Positions 49,049-59,266 of a stretch of DNA of 64,000 bases are shown here, in pieces. The DNA is from Accumulibacter sp. (GTDB lineage Bacteria; Pseudomonadota; Gammaproteobacteria; Burkholderiales; Rhodocyclaceae). Below the pieces are notes generated by a model, which saw nothing but the letters and a program-made list of their open reading frames with translations, was not told the origin of the DNA and searched no databases. The DNA lies in assembly GCF_029255285.1 (NCBI RefSeq), contig NZ_JAPUVI010000021.1, positions 1-64,000 of the forward strand, written 5' to 3'. The translations under genes were made by a program, and so were the position numbers. Position 1 is the stretch's first letter, and each line of letters opens with the position of its first letter.

Positions 49049-50686
49049 TCAGACGGCGAACTGATTGACCGATTTTTCCATGCGCTCGACAATCGCACGC
49101 AAGCGATCGACCAGGACGTCGGTTTCGGCGACCACCGAAACGTTTTGTTCGGTCATTGCTGCCACCTGCTCGACGTTCTGCGCAAGTTGCGTCATCGCTG
49201 CCTGCTGCTCCATCGAGGCGTGCGAGATCTCATCGACGCGCTGAATGGTGTCGTCCATTTCGTTCCGGATTCTTTGCAACGCTTCCTGCGAGGAATGGAC
49301 CAGGTCCACACCTTCGCCGACCTGGGCGGCGCCGGCCCGCATGCCGCCGACGGCGAGTTTCGTTTCGTTCTGAATGATGCCGATCATGCTGCTGATCTCC
49401 TGGGTAGCTTTCCCGGTACGTTCTGCCAGCTTGCGCACCTCATCGGCCACCACCGCAAATCCGCGTCCCTGTTCGCCCGCGCGCGCCGCCTCGATGGCGG
49501 CGTTGAGCGCCAGCAGGTTGGTCTGGTCGGCGATCTCCTTGATGACCGCCGCGATCTGGCTGATCTCGGCGGAGCGTTGGCCAAGCGTCTCGACCTGTTC
49601 CGCCGATACCTTGACCGTCTCCGAAAGCGACAGGATCGCTTCGCAAGCCTGCTCGGAGCGTTCGAAGCCCTCGCGCGAGACCTTGCCGGTCTGACGCGCG
49701 ACTTCGCGCGTCGAGCGCGCGTTCTCGGCAACTTCGCCGATCGACGCCGTAACCTGTTCGACCGCCGCCGCAGCCGAAGCGGTCGCCTCGCTTTGCTTGC
49801 GCGCCGCCTGGTGCACCTGCCGGACACCGTCGCCGACCTGCAGCGTCGAACTACCGACCTGCGTCGCGATATCGGCCATCCCCTGCACCGTCGCCCGGAC
49901 GGAAGAGACGAAGCTGTCGGTTTTACGGATCACCCCGCCGACGATGTCGCCACGCGGCGACTGGATGCGCTGCTTGAGATTGCCCGTCGTTAGGAGGCCA
50001 TCAACCCAGCTGGCGAAAGCACCCAGGTCACGATTGACGCGCGGCGCGTAGTAAAGGACGAAAAACAGGCCGTAGAGGACGATGACGATGGCCAGGATGT
50101 CGAGCGCCATCTCGAATCCACCACCCGCAAAGGGGCTGACCGCCAGACGCAGGGCGGCACCGGCAAGTGCCGCGACGCCGATGCCGGTAAGCTGGACGGG
50201 GAGTGCGAACAGCCGGTCGATCATCGCCACGGCACGACGATCGGCGATTCGGCCATGATCGATGCCCAGGCTCTTGTCACCACTACGGATCCTCTTGTAA
50301 GCGGCGGCGGCGGCCTCGATCTCTTCGCGGCTCGGCCGGCTGCGCACCGATTGGTAGCCGACCACCTGACCGCGCTCACGTACCGGTGAGACATTGGCGA
50401 GAACCCAGTAGAAGCCGCCGTCCTGGCGTCGGTTCTTGACGACGCCGCACCACGGGCGACCCGCTTTCAGGTCGCGCCAGAGGTCGGCAAACGCTTCTTC
50501 CGGCATGTCCGGATGCCGCACCAGATTGTGCGGCTGGCCAATCATTTCCTCGCGTGTAAACCCACTGACCTTGGCGAAAGCCTCGTTGGCCTCGACGATG
50601 ATTCCTTTGAGGTCGGTTCGCGAATAGATGAACTCGTTGTCCGGCAGAACGGTTTCGACCTGGTTCACCGGAAGGTTCTGGCGCAT
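49049..50686 (-). CDS. PAS-domain methyl-accepting chemotaxis protein (Aer-like)
   Basis: The 545-residue protein starts with a PAS domain ([20 protein letters not shown] then [14 protein letters not shown]), as in Aer and Aer-like redox sensors. Two close membrane helices follow (about 170-225), a HAMP-like linker, and the signalling domain with the invariant hairpin tip [40 protein letters not shown]. No periplasmic domain is present, so it senses redox state or oxygen from inside. The ATG at 50686 has GAGGACAAGATC upstream. Confidence 0.92.
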   Translation of the reverse strand: MRQNLPVNQVETVLPDNEFIYSRTDLKGIIVEANEAFAKVSGFTREEMIGQPHNLVRHPDMPEEAFADLWRDLKAGRPWCGVVKNRRQDGGFYWVLANVSPVRERGQVVGYQSVRSRPSREEIEAAAAAYKRIRSGDKSLGIDHGRIADRRAVAMIDRLFALPVQLTGIGVAALAGAALRLAVSPFAGGGFEMALDILAIVIVLYGLFFVLYYAPRVNRDLGAFASWVDGLLTTGNLKQRIQSPRGDIVGGVIRKTDSFVSSVRATVQGMADIATQVGSSTLQVGDGVRQVHQAARKQSEATASAAAAVEQVTASIGEVAENARSTREVARQTGKVSREGFERSEQACEAILSLSETVKVSAEQVETLGQRSAEISQIAAVIKEIADQTNLLALNAAIEAARAGEQGRGFAVVADEVRKLAERTGKATQEISSMIGIIQNETKLAVGGMRAGAAQVGEGVDLVHSSQEALQRIRNEMDDTIQRVDEISHASMEQQAAMTQLAQNVEQVAAMTEQNVSVVAETDVLVDRLRAIVERMEKSVNQFAV

Positions 50687-50861
50687 GATCTTGTCCTCGG
50701 CGTGGAATGATGACGGCGCCAATCATAGCCAATCGGTGCTTCTTAGGCGACCTTTCCGTACCCTGCCGGGCGAAATGCGAGAAGCAGGTAGCGCCCCATT
50801 CCTGGCTCAGCCCACCCCTGCTTTGGTAGAATGCGCCTTTGCCCCGGTAGCGCCACGCCCA

Positions 50862-52946
50862 ATGACACGCAAGATCCTGGTCACCTCTGCCCTGCCGTAT
50901 GCCAACGGTGCAATCCATCTCGGTCACCTGGTCGAGTACATTCAGACGGACATCTGGGTGCGTTTCCAGAAGATGCGTGGCCATACCTGCTGGTACGTCT
51001 GCGCCGACGACACCCACGGCACGCCCGTCATGTTGCGTGCCGAAAAGGAAGGTATTTCCCCGGAGGTGCTGATCGAACGGGTTCATCGTGAGCACGCGCG
51101 CGACTTCGCCGGTTTCCACGTCGGGTTCGACAATTACTACACCACCCATTCCGACGAGACTCGCGATTGTGCCAACGAGATTTATTCCCGGCTACAGGCC
51201 GCCGGGCTGATCGAGACGCGGGTCATCGAGCAGTATTACGACCCGGTGAAGCAGATGTTCCTGCCCGATCGCTTCATCAAGGGGGAGTGTCCGAAGTGCA
51301 GTGCCGCCGACCAGTATGGCGACAATTGTGAAAACTGCGGCTCGGCCTACACGGCGAACGAACTGAAGAACCCCTATTCGGCGGTTTCCGGCGCCCGACC
51401 GGAGCTGCGTCAATCCGAACACTATTTCTTTCGGCTCTCGGATCCGCGGTGCCAGAGTTTTCTGCGTGACTGGACGCAGGCCGAAGGCCGCCTGCAAACC
51501 GAAGCCGCCAACAAGCTTCAAGAGTGGCTCGGCGGCGAGGGCGAGAATCGCCTGACCGACTGGGATATTTCGCGTGACGCACCGTACTTCGGCTTCGAAA
51601 TTCCGGGGGCTCCCGGCAAGTACTTCTACGTCTGGCTGGACGCGCCAATCGGCTACATGGGCGCCTTCCGCAACCTGTGTCTCAGGAAGGGACTGGATTT
51701 CGACGAGTACTGGCGGCCGAACTCGGCGACCGAGCTCTACCACTTCATCGGCAAGGACATACTCTACTTTCACGCCCTGTTCTGGCCGGCGGAACTCGAA
51801 CATGCCGGTTATCGCACGCCGAGCAAGATATTTGCCCATGGATTCCTGACCGTCGACGGCGCCAAGATGTCCAAGTCGCGCGGCACTTTCATCACTGCCG
51901 AAAGCTACCTTGCACAGGGTCTCGACCCCGAATGGCTGCGCTATTACTACGCCGCCAAGCTGTCGAGCTCGATGGAAGACATCGACCTCAATCTCGAGGA
52001 CTTCATCGCGCGAGTCAATTCGGACATGGTCGGCAAGTTCGTGAACATCGCCAGTCGTTCGGCGGGCTTCATCCATCAGCGTTTCGCCGGTCAGCTTTGT
52101 ACCTGCGACGACTCGTTGCCCGCCATCCAGGCCATTCGCGAGCGGCGCGGGCTGATCGCCGAACATTACGAAGCACGCGACTTCGGCAAGGCGATACGCG
52201 AGATCATGGCGCTGACCGATCTCGCAAACCAGTACGTCGACAGCGTCAAGCCCTGGGACCTGGCGCGGCAGCCGGAGCGCACCGGCGATTTGCAAGTGGC
52301 ATGCACCAACGCGCTCAACCTGTTCCGACTGTTTGCCATTCTGCTCAAACCCGTCCTGCCGGCGCTCAGCGCACGGGCAGAAGCCTTCCTCAACGTCGCG
52401 CCGCTGGTCTGGGACGACTCGGCGACGGTTCTCGCAGCCGGACACGCGATCAACACCTACCAGCACTTGATGACGCGCGTCGACCGCAAGCTGGTGACGG
52501 CCCTGATCGAGGCTAACCGCGAGTCGCTGGCCGCCGTCCCGCAGGCAGGGCCGCAGAAGACGACCGCCGAGCCGCCGGAGACAGCGGCAGCGGGAACCGC
52601 CAGCGGGCCGCAGGTCAGCCTTCAGGACTTCATGACGGTCGATCTGCGGATCGCCCGTATCAGCGACGCGGCTCCGGTCGATGGTGCCGACAAGCTGCTT
52701 CGCCTGTCGCTCGATGTCGGTCCCTTGGGCAGCCGGCAGGTTTTTGCCGGCCTCAAGGCAGCCTACGATCCGGCAACGTTGGTCGGCCGGCTCACGGTGC
52801 TGGTCGCCAACCTCGCGCCGCGCAAGATGAAGTTCGGCCTGTCCGAGGGCATGGTGCTGGCGGCATCGGATGCCGACGGCGAGGTGCCGGGGATCTTCCT
52901 GCTCGCGCCCGATACCGGCGCCCAGCCAGGAATGCGTGTCAAGTAA
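50862..52946 (+). CDS. metG: Methionine--tRNA ligase
   Basis: The 694-residue class I synthetase has the HIGH motif as [19 protein letters not shown], zinc-binding cysteines in [18 protein letters not shown], the KMSKS signature in [14 protein letters not shown], and a fused C-terminal EMAP/Trbp111-type tRNA-binding domain ([11 protein letters not shown] to the end). Start ATG at 50862; the ribosome site is weak. A -10-like TAGAAT lies at 50827-50832. It is divergent from the chemoreceptor gene. Confidence 0.95.
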   Translation: MTRKILVTSALPYANGAIHLGHLVEYIQTDIWVRFQKMRGHTCWYVCADDTHGTPVMLRAEKEGISPEVLIERVHREHARDFAGFHVGFDNYYTTHSDETRDCANEIYSRLQAAGLIETRVIEQYYDPVKQMFLPDRFIKGECPKCSAADQYGDNCENCGSAYTANELKNPYSAVSGARPELRQSEHYFFRLSDPRCQSFLRDWTQAEGRLQTEAANKLQEWLGGEGENRLTDWDISRDAPYFGFEIPGAPGKYFYVWLDAPIGYMGAFRNLCLRKGLDFDEYWRPNSATELYHFIGKDILYFHALFWPAELEHAGYRTPSKIFAHGFLTVDGAKMSKSRGTFITAESYLAQGLDPEWLRYYYAAKLSSSMEDIDLNLEDFIARVNSDMVGKFVNIASRSAGFIHQRFAGQLCTCDDSLPAIQAIRERRGLIAEHYEARDFGKAIREIMALTDLANQYVDSVKPWDLARQPERTGDLQVACTNALNLFRLFAILLKPVLPALSARAEAFLNVAPLVWDDSATVLAAGHAINTYQHLMTRVDRKLVTALIEANRESLAAVPQAGPQKTTAEPPETAAAGTASGPQVSLQDFMTVDLRIARISDAAPVDGADKLLRLSLDVGPLGSRQVFAGLKAAYDPATLVGRLTVLVANLAPRKMKFGLSEGMVLAASDADGEVPGIFLLAPDTGAQPGMRVK

Positions 52947-52954
52947 GGGACGAC

Positions 52955-53215
52955 ATGGGTCAACGCTCGCGTCCACGCGTTACGCCGCGCGTGATGTTCT
53001 ATGCGCTGTGCGACGTCGCCGGCATGCTCATCCTGGCCAGCGGCGCGATGTGGCTGGCGCGCGGAAAAACGCTCTTCATTCCCGGCTTCCCGACCGGCGC
53101 GGCGAGCGCCGTGCTCACCGTCGTCGCCGGAATCGCGCTGATGGTTTGGGCGGTAGCCGGCATTCTGCGCGAGTTGATCCAGCGCCCGGCGAACGCCGAC
53201 ACCGAGCATCCCTGA
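52955..53215 (+). CDS. Small two-helix membrane protein, function unknown
   Basis: An 86-residue protein starting eight bases after metG. It has two hydrophobic helices (FYALCDVAGMLILASGAMWL and AASAVLTVVAGIALMVWAV) joined by a short loop ARGKTLFIPGFP. The N-terminus is basic and the C-terminus polar. Proximity suggests cotranscription with metG. I do not recognise a functional family. Confidence 0.72.
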   Translation: MGQRSRPRVTPRVMFYALCDVAGMLILASGAMWLARGKTLFIPGFPTGAASAVLTVVAGIALMVWAVAGILRELIQRPANADTEHP

Positions 53216-53524
53216 AGCGGCCGCCTGACCGCAGGTCGGCGGGCGACGTTCCCGCCCGGCTTCCCGTAGTCACCGCAGTTCCATCGCGGCGTAGAGTTAT
53301 CGCGCCCCGGCATTGCCCGGTGCGTACAGGCCAAGCATGGCGAAACGCAGGTAGTCGAATCGCGTCTGCAGCCATAGACCCGGACGCCGGCAACGCAGGA
53401 GCATCCAAGCCGCGCCGCACAGCGAAACACAGCGACGAGCGACATCAGCACGTCGGCCAACAGCGGACGATGTTGGCGATAATGGCGAGGGTCATTCGGC
53501 AAGTCCTGGCCTGACGTGATTCCG
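53216..53524. other. 310-base gap with nothing recognisable
   Basis: Frames here are short and arginine-rich, without a ribosome site or family motif. I see no hairpin with a T-run and no repeat. Confidence 0.5.
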
Positions 53525-54529
53525 TCAGTCCTCGATCAGCAGTTCATCCGGCCGCAAGATCAGGTAGTGTGCGTCCCGACCTTCTGCTCGACTGCCGTCG
53601 TCGCTGACCATCACAATGCGTTGTCGGCCCTCGATGAGCGCCGCAGTGATCCCCTCGGCGCGTCCGAAACCGGCCAGACCGGCGACGCTGACGCGACGCG
53701 GGCGCCACTCCGGGTCGCCATTCCAGAACCACAGTTCGAAGGGCCGTGGCTGGCGCGCCACTGGGCCACCGATCAGCAGGTAGCCGGCGAGGAAGGGCAC
53801 GTAGGACATGCCACGAATACCGTTGCCACCGAGATCGAGCGCCACCAACTCGCTGGCGATGCGGGGCTCGGCATCGTCGTCGAACACAGCGCACGGATTG
53901 TCGAGGCTGGCGACGATCGCCTGGCCGCCGAGCAAGGGGCTGCGCAAGCCGATCAGCAGGCGGCGCTGGTCAGCGCTCATGGCCAGCCCCTCAATGTTCA
54001 AACCGCCGTCCTTCTTGACTTGGCGCTTCTCGGCGGCAATCGCCAGCAGCGGATGCGCGGCGGTCAAGGCGCGCTTCAGACTGCCGACGACCTTCGGCTG
54101 GTGAACGCTGTCGCCTTTGATGCGAAAGCGTACCAGTCGCTCCCTCGATTTGTGCTCCTCGCCGTCGCTGTCGCGTGAATGCGAGGTGATGGCGTAAATG
54201 TGGCCGGCCTGGTCACCGGTGACGCCTTCGAGGTCATCGAGTTTCCAGAAGCCGTCGTCGCCCCATGACCAGAACGGAGCTTGGAGCTCCCGGCGACTGA
54301 CCCCGCCCGCCGTGATGCGCAGCAAACTCAGCGCGTGCTGTACTTCGTCTTCGACCACGATGAAGCGGCCGTCGGCGAGCTGGTGTATGCCCGACGGCTC
54401 GCATACGCCGGTCAGCGGCCGAAAACCAGTAGTCCCAGGTTGCACCACGTCGGCGTTCTCCGATACATGACGACGTTCAGCAACGTCTAAGTGCCTACAG
54501 GTTGCAGAACAGCATGTCGAACTCGACAT
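53525..54529 (-). CDS. DUF3616 domain protein (predicted beta-propeller)
   Basis: A 334-residue protein with the DUF3616 pattern: GVCEPSGIHQLADGRFIVVE, DLEGVTGDQAGHIYAITSHS, NIEGLAMSADQRRLLIGLRS and GIRGMSYVPFLAGYLLIGGP. These are recurring propeller-like strands, comparable to phytase-like esterases. No signal peptide is visible. The start is uncertain: ATG at 54529 lies 35 bases inside the end of zapD, and the first 25 residues look unlike the family. Function unknown. Confidence 0.75.
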   Translation of the reverse strand: MSSSTCCSATCRHLDVAERRHVSENADVVQPGTTGFRPLTGVCEPSGIHQLADGRFIVVEDEVQHALSLLRITAGGVSRRELQAPFWSWGDDGFWKLDDLEGVTGDQAGHIYAITSHSRDSDGEEHKSRERLVRFRIKGDSVHQPKVVGSLKRALTAAHPLLAIAAEKRQVKKDGGLNIEGLAMSADQRRLLIGLRSPLLGGQAIVASLDNPCAVFDDDAEPRIASELVALDLGGNGIRGMSYVPFLAGYLLIGGPVARQPRPFELWFWNGDPEWRPRRVSVAGLAGFGRAEGITAALIEGRQRIVMVSDDGSRAEGRDAHYLILRPDELLIED

Positions 54530-55250
54530 CGTTGTCACAATGACGCGGCCGGTGATCGCTGTCGGGACGGGTGAAGCGGATATTCAGTGCGTACTTGTTG
54601 GCGCTGATTTCGGGGATGTACGGGTCGTGCAGCTTCAGCGAAATGCGTACCATCTGCGAACTGCTGGCGCCCAGCATCAACTGGAAGGCGCCACCGCTCG
54701 CCACGTGGTGTTCCGGACGCCCGCTGGCACGCAACAGGCGAAGTACGATGGTCAACGCGTCGCGCAGTGGAAGGAGGGGCTGCAGCCAGCCGAGCAGCGC
54801 GTCGCGCCGCAGTTCGGGAGACTGATGTCGCCAGTAGTGGTAGGACGGCAAATCGAACTCGCAAACCCCACCGGGAATGCCGGCGCGGCTCTTTATGCTC
54901 ATCAGCCAATCGTTGTCACGCAGATGCTGGCCGATCTTGCCGGTCATGCCAAGCAAAGCGGCGGAAGCGTGTTCGATCTCGTACAGAGCGCCGGAAAGAG
55001 CTTCTTCGGAGATGTCCGGATTGTTGCGGAAAACCAACAAGCTTTGGCGCTGACGTTCGAGTTCCTGGATCAGATCCATTTTCAGATCGGCCCGCCCCGC
55101 CACGTCGAGGATCTCGAACAAGGTCAGAAGCACCACATGATGCTCCTGCGATCCGTCCCGCTCCATGAAACCGCCGGCCTTCTGGAATAGATCCTCGAGA
55201 CGCAACAGCGTGCGAATGCGTTCGTTGAAAGGATATTCGTAGGTGATCAC
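54495..55250 (-). CDS. zapD: Cell division protein ZapD
   Basis: ZapD (YacF, DUF1342) bundles FtsZ filaments at the Z ring. The 251-residue protein starts YEYPFNERIRTLLRLEDLF, the conserved family opening, and has FFEILDVAGRADLK-like FEILDVAGRADLK, the helical middle, and the C-terminal QMVRISLKLHDPYIPEISAN then KYALNIRF. The start codon is GTG at 55250. Position behind coaE is the conserved coaE-zapD order. A DUF3616 gene overlaps its end. Confidence 0.93.
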   Translation of the reverse strand: MITYEYPFNERIRTLLRLEDLFQKAGGFMERDGSQEHHVVLLTLFEILDVAGRADLKMDLIQELERQRQSLLVFRNNPDISEEALSGALYEIEHASAALLGMTGKIGQHLRDNDWLMSIKSRAGIPGGVCEFDLPSYHYWRHQSPELRRDALLGWLQPLLPLRDALTIVLRLLRASGRPEHHVASGGAFQLMLGASSSQMVRISLKLHDPYIPEISANKYALNIRFTRPDSDHRPRHCDNDVEFDMLFCNL

Positions 55251-55310
55251 ACGGCCGCCAGCGTGAGGAACGGGGGTTTTCGATAATTCTGAATCATTTG
55301 CAGTAAAACC

Positions 55311-55931
55311 TCAACGGCCAGCATGAAGTTGGCTACTCGCCAGTTCGAGATACTTCCGGTGCAGGTGATCGACCTGTGGCGTCAGCGCGGCCAATTCGCC
55401 GTCGTTTAACACAAGGTCGTCGGCCGCTGCCCGCCGCTCCGCCCGTGACGCCTGCGTCGCCATGATCGCCCGCACCTCCTCGGCGGCAAGTTGACTGCGC
55501 GCCATGACGCGGGCGATTTGTACATCCTCGTCGCAATCGACGACCAGCACCCGATCGGTACGCCGACGATAGCCAGTCGATTCGATCAGCAAGGGGACGA
55601 CCAACAGCACGTAGGGCGCGACGGCCGCCGCACACCGGGCCGCGCTCTGCTGCCTTATGAGCGGATGGAGGATGGCCTCCAGGACCGCCTTCGCCGATGG
55701 ATCGGCAAAAACAAGACGGCGCATGGCGATCCGATCCAGGCCGCCGTCGGCCCGCCGGACGGCATCGCCAAACGCCGCCACGATCGGGGGCATGGCGACA
55801 CCTTGCGGCGCAGTGAGCTCGTGGGCAATCGCGTCGGTATCGACCAGTGCGGCACCGCGCCGGGAAAACAGCTCGGCGACCGTGCTCTTGCCACTGCCGA
55901 TGCCGCCGGTCAGACCAACGATGAAGTTCAT
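55311..55931 (-). CDS. coaE: Dephospho-CoA kinase
   Basis: CoaE phosphorylates dephospho-CoA in the last step of coenzyme A synthesis. The 206-residue protein has the P-loop IVGLTGGIGSGKSTVAELF, ALVDTDAIAHELTAPQG and VVPLLIESTGYRRRTDRVLV, all standard. It overlaps the SPOR gene upstream by four bases and is followed by zapD after 60 bases. Confidence 0.94.
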   Translation of the reverse strand: MNFIVGLTGGIGSGKSTVAELFSRRGAALVDTDAIAHELTAPQGVAMPPIVAAFGDAVRRADGGLDRIAMRRLVFADPSAKAVLEAILHPLIRQQSAARCAAAVAPYVLLVVPLLIESTGYRRRTDRVLVVDCDEDVQIARVMARSQLAAEEVRAIMATQASRAERRAAADDLVLNDGELAALTPQVDHLHRKYLELASSQLHAGR

Positions 55932-56632
55932 GGCGTGGGCTCGTTTTTTACTTTGCAGGCGGTCGGGCTGGCCTTCGGCAAGAGCGTGCCCAGCGCCTGG
56001 CGCAGCGCTTCGGCGTCGGCTTCGGGAGCGCGGATTTCGAAGGTGTTGACCGGCTTGCCCTTGCGCTCGCCGACGCGGGCGGACTTCACTCCCTTGGCGC
56101 GCAGCGCCTCGAGTCGCGTATTGGCGGCCGCCTCGCTACGGTAGGTGCCGAGCGAAATGGCCAGTTGGTTGGCGCCACCGGTGACGACGAAGAATTCCTG
56201 CACACCCAACTGCTCAAGTTCGGCCGCTTTTCGAGACGCCTCATCCTTGCTCGCCAGCGGCGGCACGTATACCCAATAGCCGGTAACCTCGGCGGTCGAG
56301 CGACGAGTCGCCTTGAAAGCGGCAAACTGTTCGCCCAAGAGCCGCTCGACCTGGTCGGCGTCGGCATTGGCCAGATCGGTCAGCGACAGGCAGATCTCGC
56401 CGTTGCCATTGCCATTTCTCTTCTCGATCGCCGCGTCGGCCTCGTTCTTGCGGCTCATCGCACGCGGCGACTCGCCGTGCGAGACGACCCGCAACTGCTC
56501 GGGTAGCAACTGCTGCGCAATACGCTGCGCATCTGGATCGGCCGGCTTGCCGAGGTAACCCTGCGCCCAGGCGAAAAGCAGCAGATTGGCAAACAGCAGA
56601 AGATAGACGGCAGGACGTAGCAAGGCAGTCAT
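55928..56632 (-). CDS. Membrane-anchored SPOR-domain protein
   Basis: The 234-residue protein has an N-terminal membrane helix ([19 protein letters not shown]), a middle with [16 protein letters not shown] and [20 protein letters not shown], and then a SPOR-like repeat [20 protein letters not shown] then [19 protein letters not shown] modules bind denuded peptidoglycan at the septum. It is sandwiched between trpB2 and coaE, with four-base overlaps at both ends, so it is translated as part of that run. Confidence 0.82.
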   Translation of the reverse strand: MTALLRPAVYLLLFANLLLFAWAQGYLGKPADPDAQRIAQQLLPEQLRVVSHGESPRAMSRKNEADAAIEKRNGNGNGEICLSLTDLANADADQVERLLGEQFAAFKATRRSTAEVTGYWVYVPPLASKDEASRKAAELEQLGVQEFFVVTGGANQLAISLGTYRSEAAANTRLEALRAKGVKSARVGERKGKPVNTFEIRAPEADAEALRQALGTLLPKASPTACKVKNEPTP

Positions 56633-57993
56633 CCGATCTTCGGCAGATGCTCCAGCGAAGCCCGTATCGCTTCTGCCGGATACTCGAAATCCTCGAGTTC
56701 ACCGGCGAAATACCGGTCGTAGGCCGCCATGTCGAAGTGCCCGTGACCGGTCAGGTTGAAGAAGATCGTTCGTGCCTCACCGCTCTGCCGGCAACGCAGC
56801 GCCTCGTCGATCGCGGCGCGGATCGCGTGGTTGGACTCGGGAGCAGGAATGACTCCCTCGGCGCGGGCGAACGTCACGCCGGCTTCGAAGGTCGCCAGCT
56901 GAGTGACCGCCACCGCCTCGATCAGTCCCTCGTGGTAAAGCTGCGAGACGAGCGGCGAATCGCCGTGGTAACGCAGACCGCCGGCATGAATGCCCGGCGG
57001 CATGAAATCATGTCCGAGGGTATACATTTTCATCAGCGGCGTGAAGCCCGAGGCGTCGCCGAAGTCATAGGCGTACGCACCCTTGGTCAGCGTCGGGCAG
57101 GACGTCGGTTCGACGGCGACCAGCCGTGTCGGTCGGCCGTTTCGTCCACCGGCCGCGTTGTCGGCGACGAAAGGAAAAGCCACGCCGGCAAACGACGAGC
57201 CACCGCCGCAGGGAGCAAAGACCACGTCCGGCCAGTCGCCTGCCTTCTCGAACTGCTTCTTCGCTTCCTGCCCGATGATCGTCTGATGCAACGCGACGTG
57301 ATTGAGCACGGAACCAAGGGCATAACTCGTATCGGCCCGCGACGCCGCCTCCTCGACCGCCTCCGAAATGGCGATTCCCAGCGACCCCTGGTTGTCCGGA
57401 TCCTTGGCCAGAAGCTCACGGCCGCACTGCGTCACGTTCGACGGACTGGCAAACACCTCCGCCCCCCAAGTCTGCATCATCGAGCGCCGGAAGGGTTTCT
57501 GCTGGTAGCTGATCTTGACCATGTAGACGCGAACCTCGAGGCCGAACATCTGACCGGCAAAGGCCATCGAACAGCCCCACTGCCCGGCTCCGGTTTCCGT
57601 CGTGATGCGCTTGATCCCGGCCTGCTGGTTGTAGTAAGCCTGAGGTACCGCGGTATTCGGCTTGTGCGAACCGGCCGGTGAAACGCCTTCGTACTTGTAG
57701 TAGATCCGAGCCGGCGTGCCGAGCACTTCTTCCAGCCGCCGGGCACGAATCAGTGGCGAAGGGCGCCATAGCCGATAGACCTCGCGCACCGCTTCGGGAA
57801 TCGGGATCCAACGCTCGACCGACATTTCCTGCTCGAGAATCGCCGGCGGAAAAATCACCCCCATCTGTTCCGGAGATACCGGTTGGTAGTCTGGGCCAAG
57901 CGGCGGCAACGGCGGGTTGGGCATGTCGGCAACGACGTTGTACCAGTGGGTCGGGATCTCGGATTGTTCGAGCGTGATACGGAGCGATTCCAC
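56629..57993 (-). CDS. trpB: TrpB2-type tryptophan synthase beta-like enzyme
   Basis: A 454-residue PLP enzyme of the TrpB2 branch, longer than TrpB1. It contains [20 protein letters not shown] with the PLP lysine, [32 protein letters not shown] (phosphate-binding GGGS) and [13 protein letters not shown]. No trpA or other trp gene is next to it, so it may make tryptophan from serine and indole on its own or have another substrate. The GTG at 57993 follows AGGGAGGCTGC. It shares four bases with the SPOR gene. Confidence 0.9.
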   Translation of the reverse strand: MESLRITLEQSEIPTHWYNVVADMPNPPLPPLGPDYQPVSPEQMGVIFPPAILEQEMSVERWIPIPEAVREVYRLWRPSPLIRARRLEEVLGTPARIYYKYEGVSPAGSHKPNTAVPQAYYNQQAGIKRITTETGAGQWGCSMAFAGQMFGLEVRVYMVKISYQQKPFRRSMMQTWGAEVFASPSNVTQCGRELLAKDPDNQGSLGIAISEAVEEAASRADTSYALGSVLNHVALHQTIIGQEAKKQFEKAGDWPDVVFAPCGGGSSFAGVAFPFVADNAAGGRNGRPTRLVAVEPTSCPTLTKGAYAYDFGDASGFTPLMKMYTLGHDFMPPGIHAGGLRYHGDSPLVSQLYHEGLIEAVAVTQLATFEAGVTFARAEGVIPAPESNHAIRAAIDEALRCRQSGEARTIFFNLTGHGHFDMAAYDRYFAGELEDFEYPAEAIRASLEHLPKIG

Positions 57994-58052
57994 GCAGCCT
58001 CCCTGAGTGTCTTGTTGGTCGAAAGTCGCCAGTATACCCTTGGCGAGCGAGG

Positions 58053-58463
58053 TCAATCGCTTTCGCCGCCTGTCCGCCGGGCAACGGGCGGGCCGGGAAG
58101 ACCGCGCTGCAGTTCTCGCACCACCACCCGATGCGGGGCGAAGGCGTCGACCAGGCATTGCCAGGCGAGGCGTGCCGCCGCGCTGTTGTCCTGGCTGAAG
58201 TTGCAAACGTAGAGGTCGAGCGTCACGGCACGCGCTTCGGGCCAGGTGTGGACGGCAAGATGCGACTCGGCGAGCACCACCGCACCGGTCGCACCGGCCG
58301 GTGCGGCGGCGCTGCCGAACTGGTGGAACAGCAGGCCCACCGGCGTCAGCCCTGAGGTTGAACACGTCGCCAGGCAGAGATCCTGCAGCAGAGCCACGTT
58401 GTTCAGCAGGTGCAGAGAGCAGCGGCAGCCGTGCAGTTCGGCGATCAGATGCAGGCCCGGCAT
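58053..58463 (-). CDS. speD: S-adenosylmethionine decarboxylase proenzyme
   Basis: A 136-residue SpeD of the small prokaryotic class. It provides the aminopropyl donor for spermidine. The self-cleavage site is the Ser in [20 protein letters not shown], which forms the pyruvoyl cofactor; the N-terminal [11 protein letters not shown] and [17 protein letters not shown] are also typical. The ATG at 58463 fits this homology and has GGAG upstream; a TTG at 58547 would add 28 residues without family similarity. speE is not adjacent. Confidence 0.9.
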   Translation of the reverse strand: MPGLHLIAELHGCRCSLHLLNNVALLQDLCLATCSTSGLTPVGLLFHQFGSAAAPAGATGAVVLAESHLAVHTWPEARAVTLDLYVCNFSQDNSAAARLAWQCLVDAFAPHRVVVRELQRGLPGPPVARRTGGESD

Positions 58464-58543
58464 CGCGTTTCCACTCCATTGGCCGGGCTCGGCGAATCCG
58501 CTCGCCGGCCGCAGACCGCCGCTACCCGGCCGTTCATGCCCGA

Positions 58544-59032
58544 TCAACCTCGGGGAACGAAGCTGCTGCTGGTCCGGGTGACCATTCCATGATCATTGAA
58601 ATGAACATTGAAGTACCACTCCATCCCCGGCTCGACTTTCGTCTTCCAGTCCCAGACGATCTCCTTCTGCAACGGGAAACGCACCTGGTGAGCCGGCTGG
58701 CCAAGCAGATAACGAATCTCGTCGGTGGTCATGCCCGGTTTGACCTTGTTGAAATTTTCCGTGGTCAGCACCTGTCTCACCTCGCGCAGGATCTGGTCGG
58801 GGCCGATGACGAGCATGTAATTGACCATTCCCTCCGGTGTGCGGGGATACTCCCAGATGCGACTACCGTCGTCTTCCCGCCACTCGAGGTTCGGCTTGCC
58901 CATGATCTGCCTTACCTCTTCGGCGGTGGACGCGCCAGGCCGAAGTTGGCTCAAGCGATCGACGTCGCAGCCCGCCGCGACCAGGGCCAGCAGACCGGCA
59001 AGCAGAATGGTCGCGAAAGGCTTTCCAAGCAT
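58544..59032 (-). CDS. BamE/SmpA-like outer-membrane lipoprotein
   Basis: The 162-residue protein has a lipoprotein signal with lipobox LVAAGC (Cys near residue 22) and two SmpA/BamE-type units: LRPGASTAEEVRQIMGKPNL and VKPGMTTDEIRYLLGQPAHQ. BamE stabilises the BAM complex that inserts outer-membrane proteins. Because it has two units and does not sit by fur or recN, it may be a paralogue and not BamE itself. It lies upstream of speD on the same strand. Confidence 0.85.
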   Translation of the reverse strand: MLGKPFATILLAGLLALVAAGCDVDRLSQLRPGASTAEEVRQIMGKPNLEWREDDGSRIWEYPRTPEGMVNYMLVIGPDQILREVRQVLTTENFNKVKPGMTTDEIRYLLGQPAHQVRFPLQKEIVWDWKTKVEPGMEWYFNVHFNDHGMVTRTSSSFVPRG

Positions 59033-59266
59033 GTTTTCCCCGTGCTTTGCGATCTATGAATAGAATTGTCCCGAGCAAGCCATGAGTATAGACGAAGCCG
59101 GAACGAGGAAGCCGATGAGCCCGATCGAACGACCCTGGCCGCCGCGCCGCTCGGCATCCGCCGCCCAGCCCGGCACAGCACCGCCGCCTGCGCAACTCCA
59201 TCGCGGAGCCACGTTCCGCCGCTTCCTGCACGCCGGCGCGCCTGGCCCATCGACCGGGCCTAGGCA

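Noticed and set aside
52999-53502. Minus-strand frame overlapping the small membrane protein and the gap after it
   Set aside because: Composition is Arg/Cys-rich shadow sequence with no ribosome site, and it overlaps a better-supported plus-strand gene.
58464-58547. Extended N-terminus for speD from TTG 58547
   Set aside because: The added residues have no similarity to SpeD, and the ATG at 58463 has both homology and a ribosome site.
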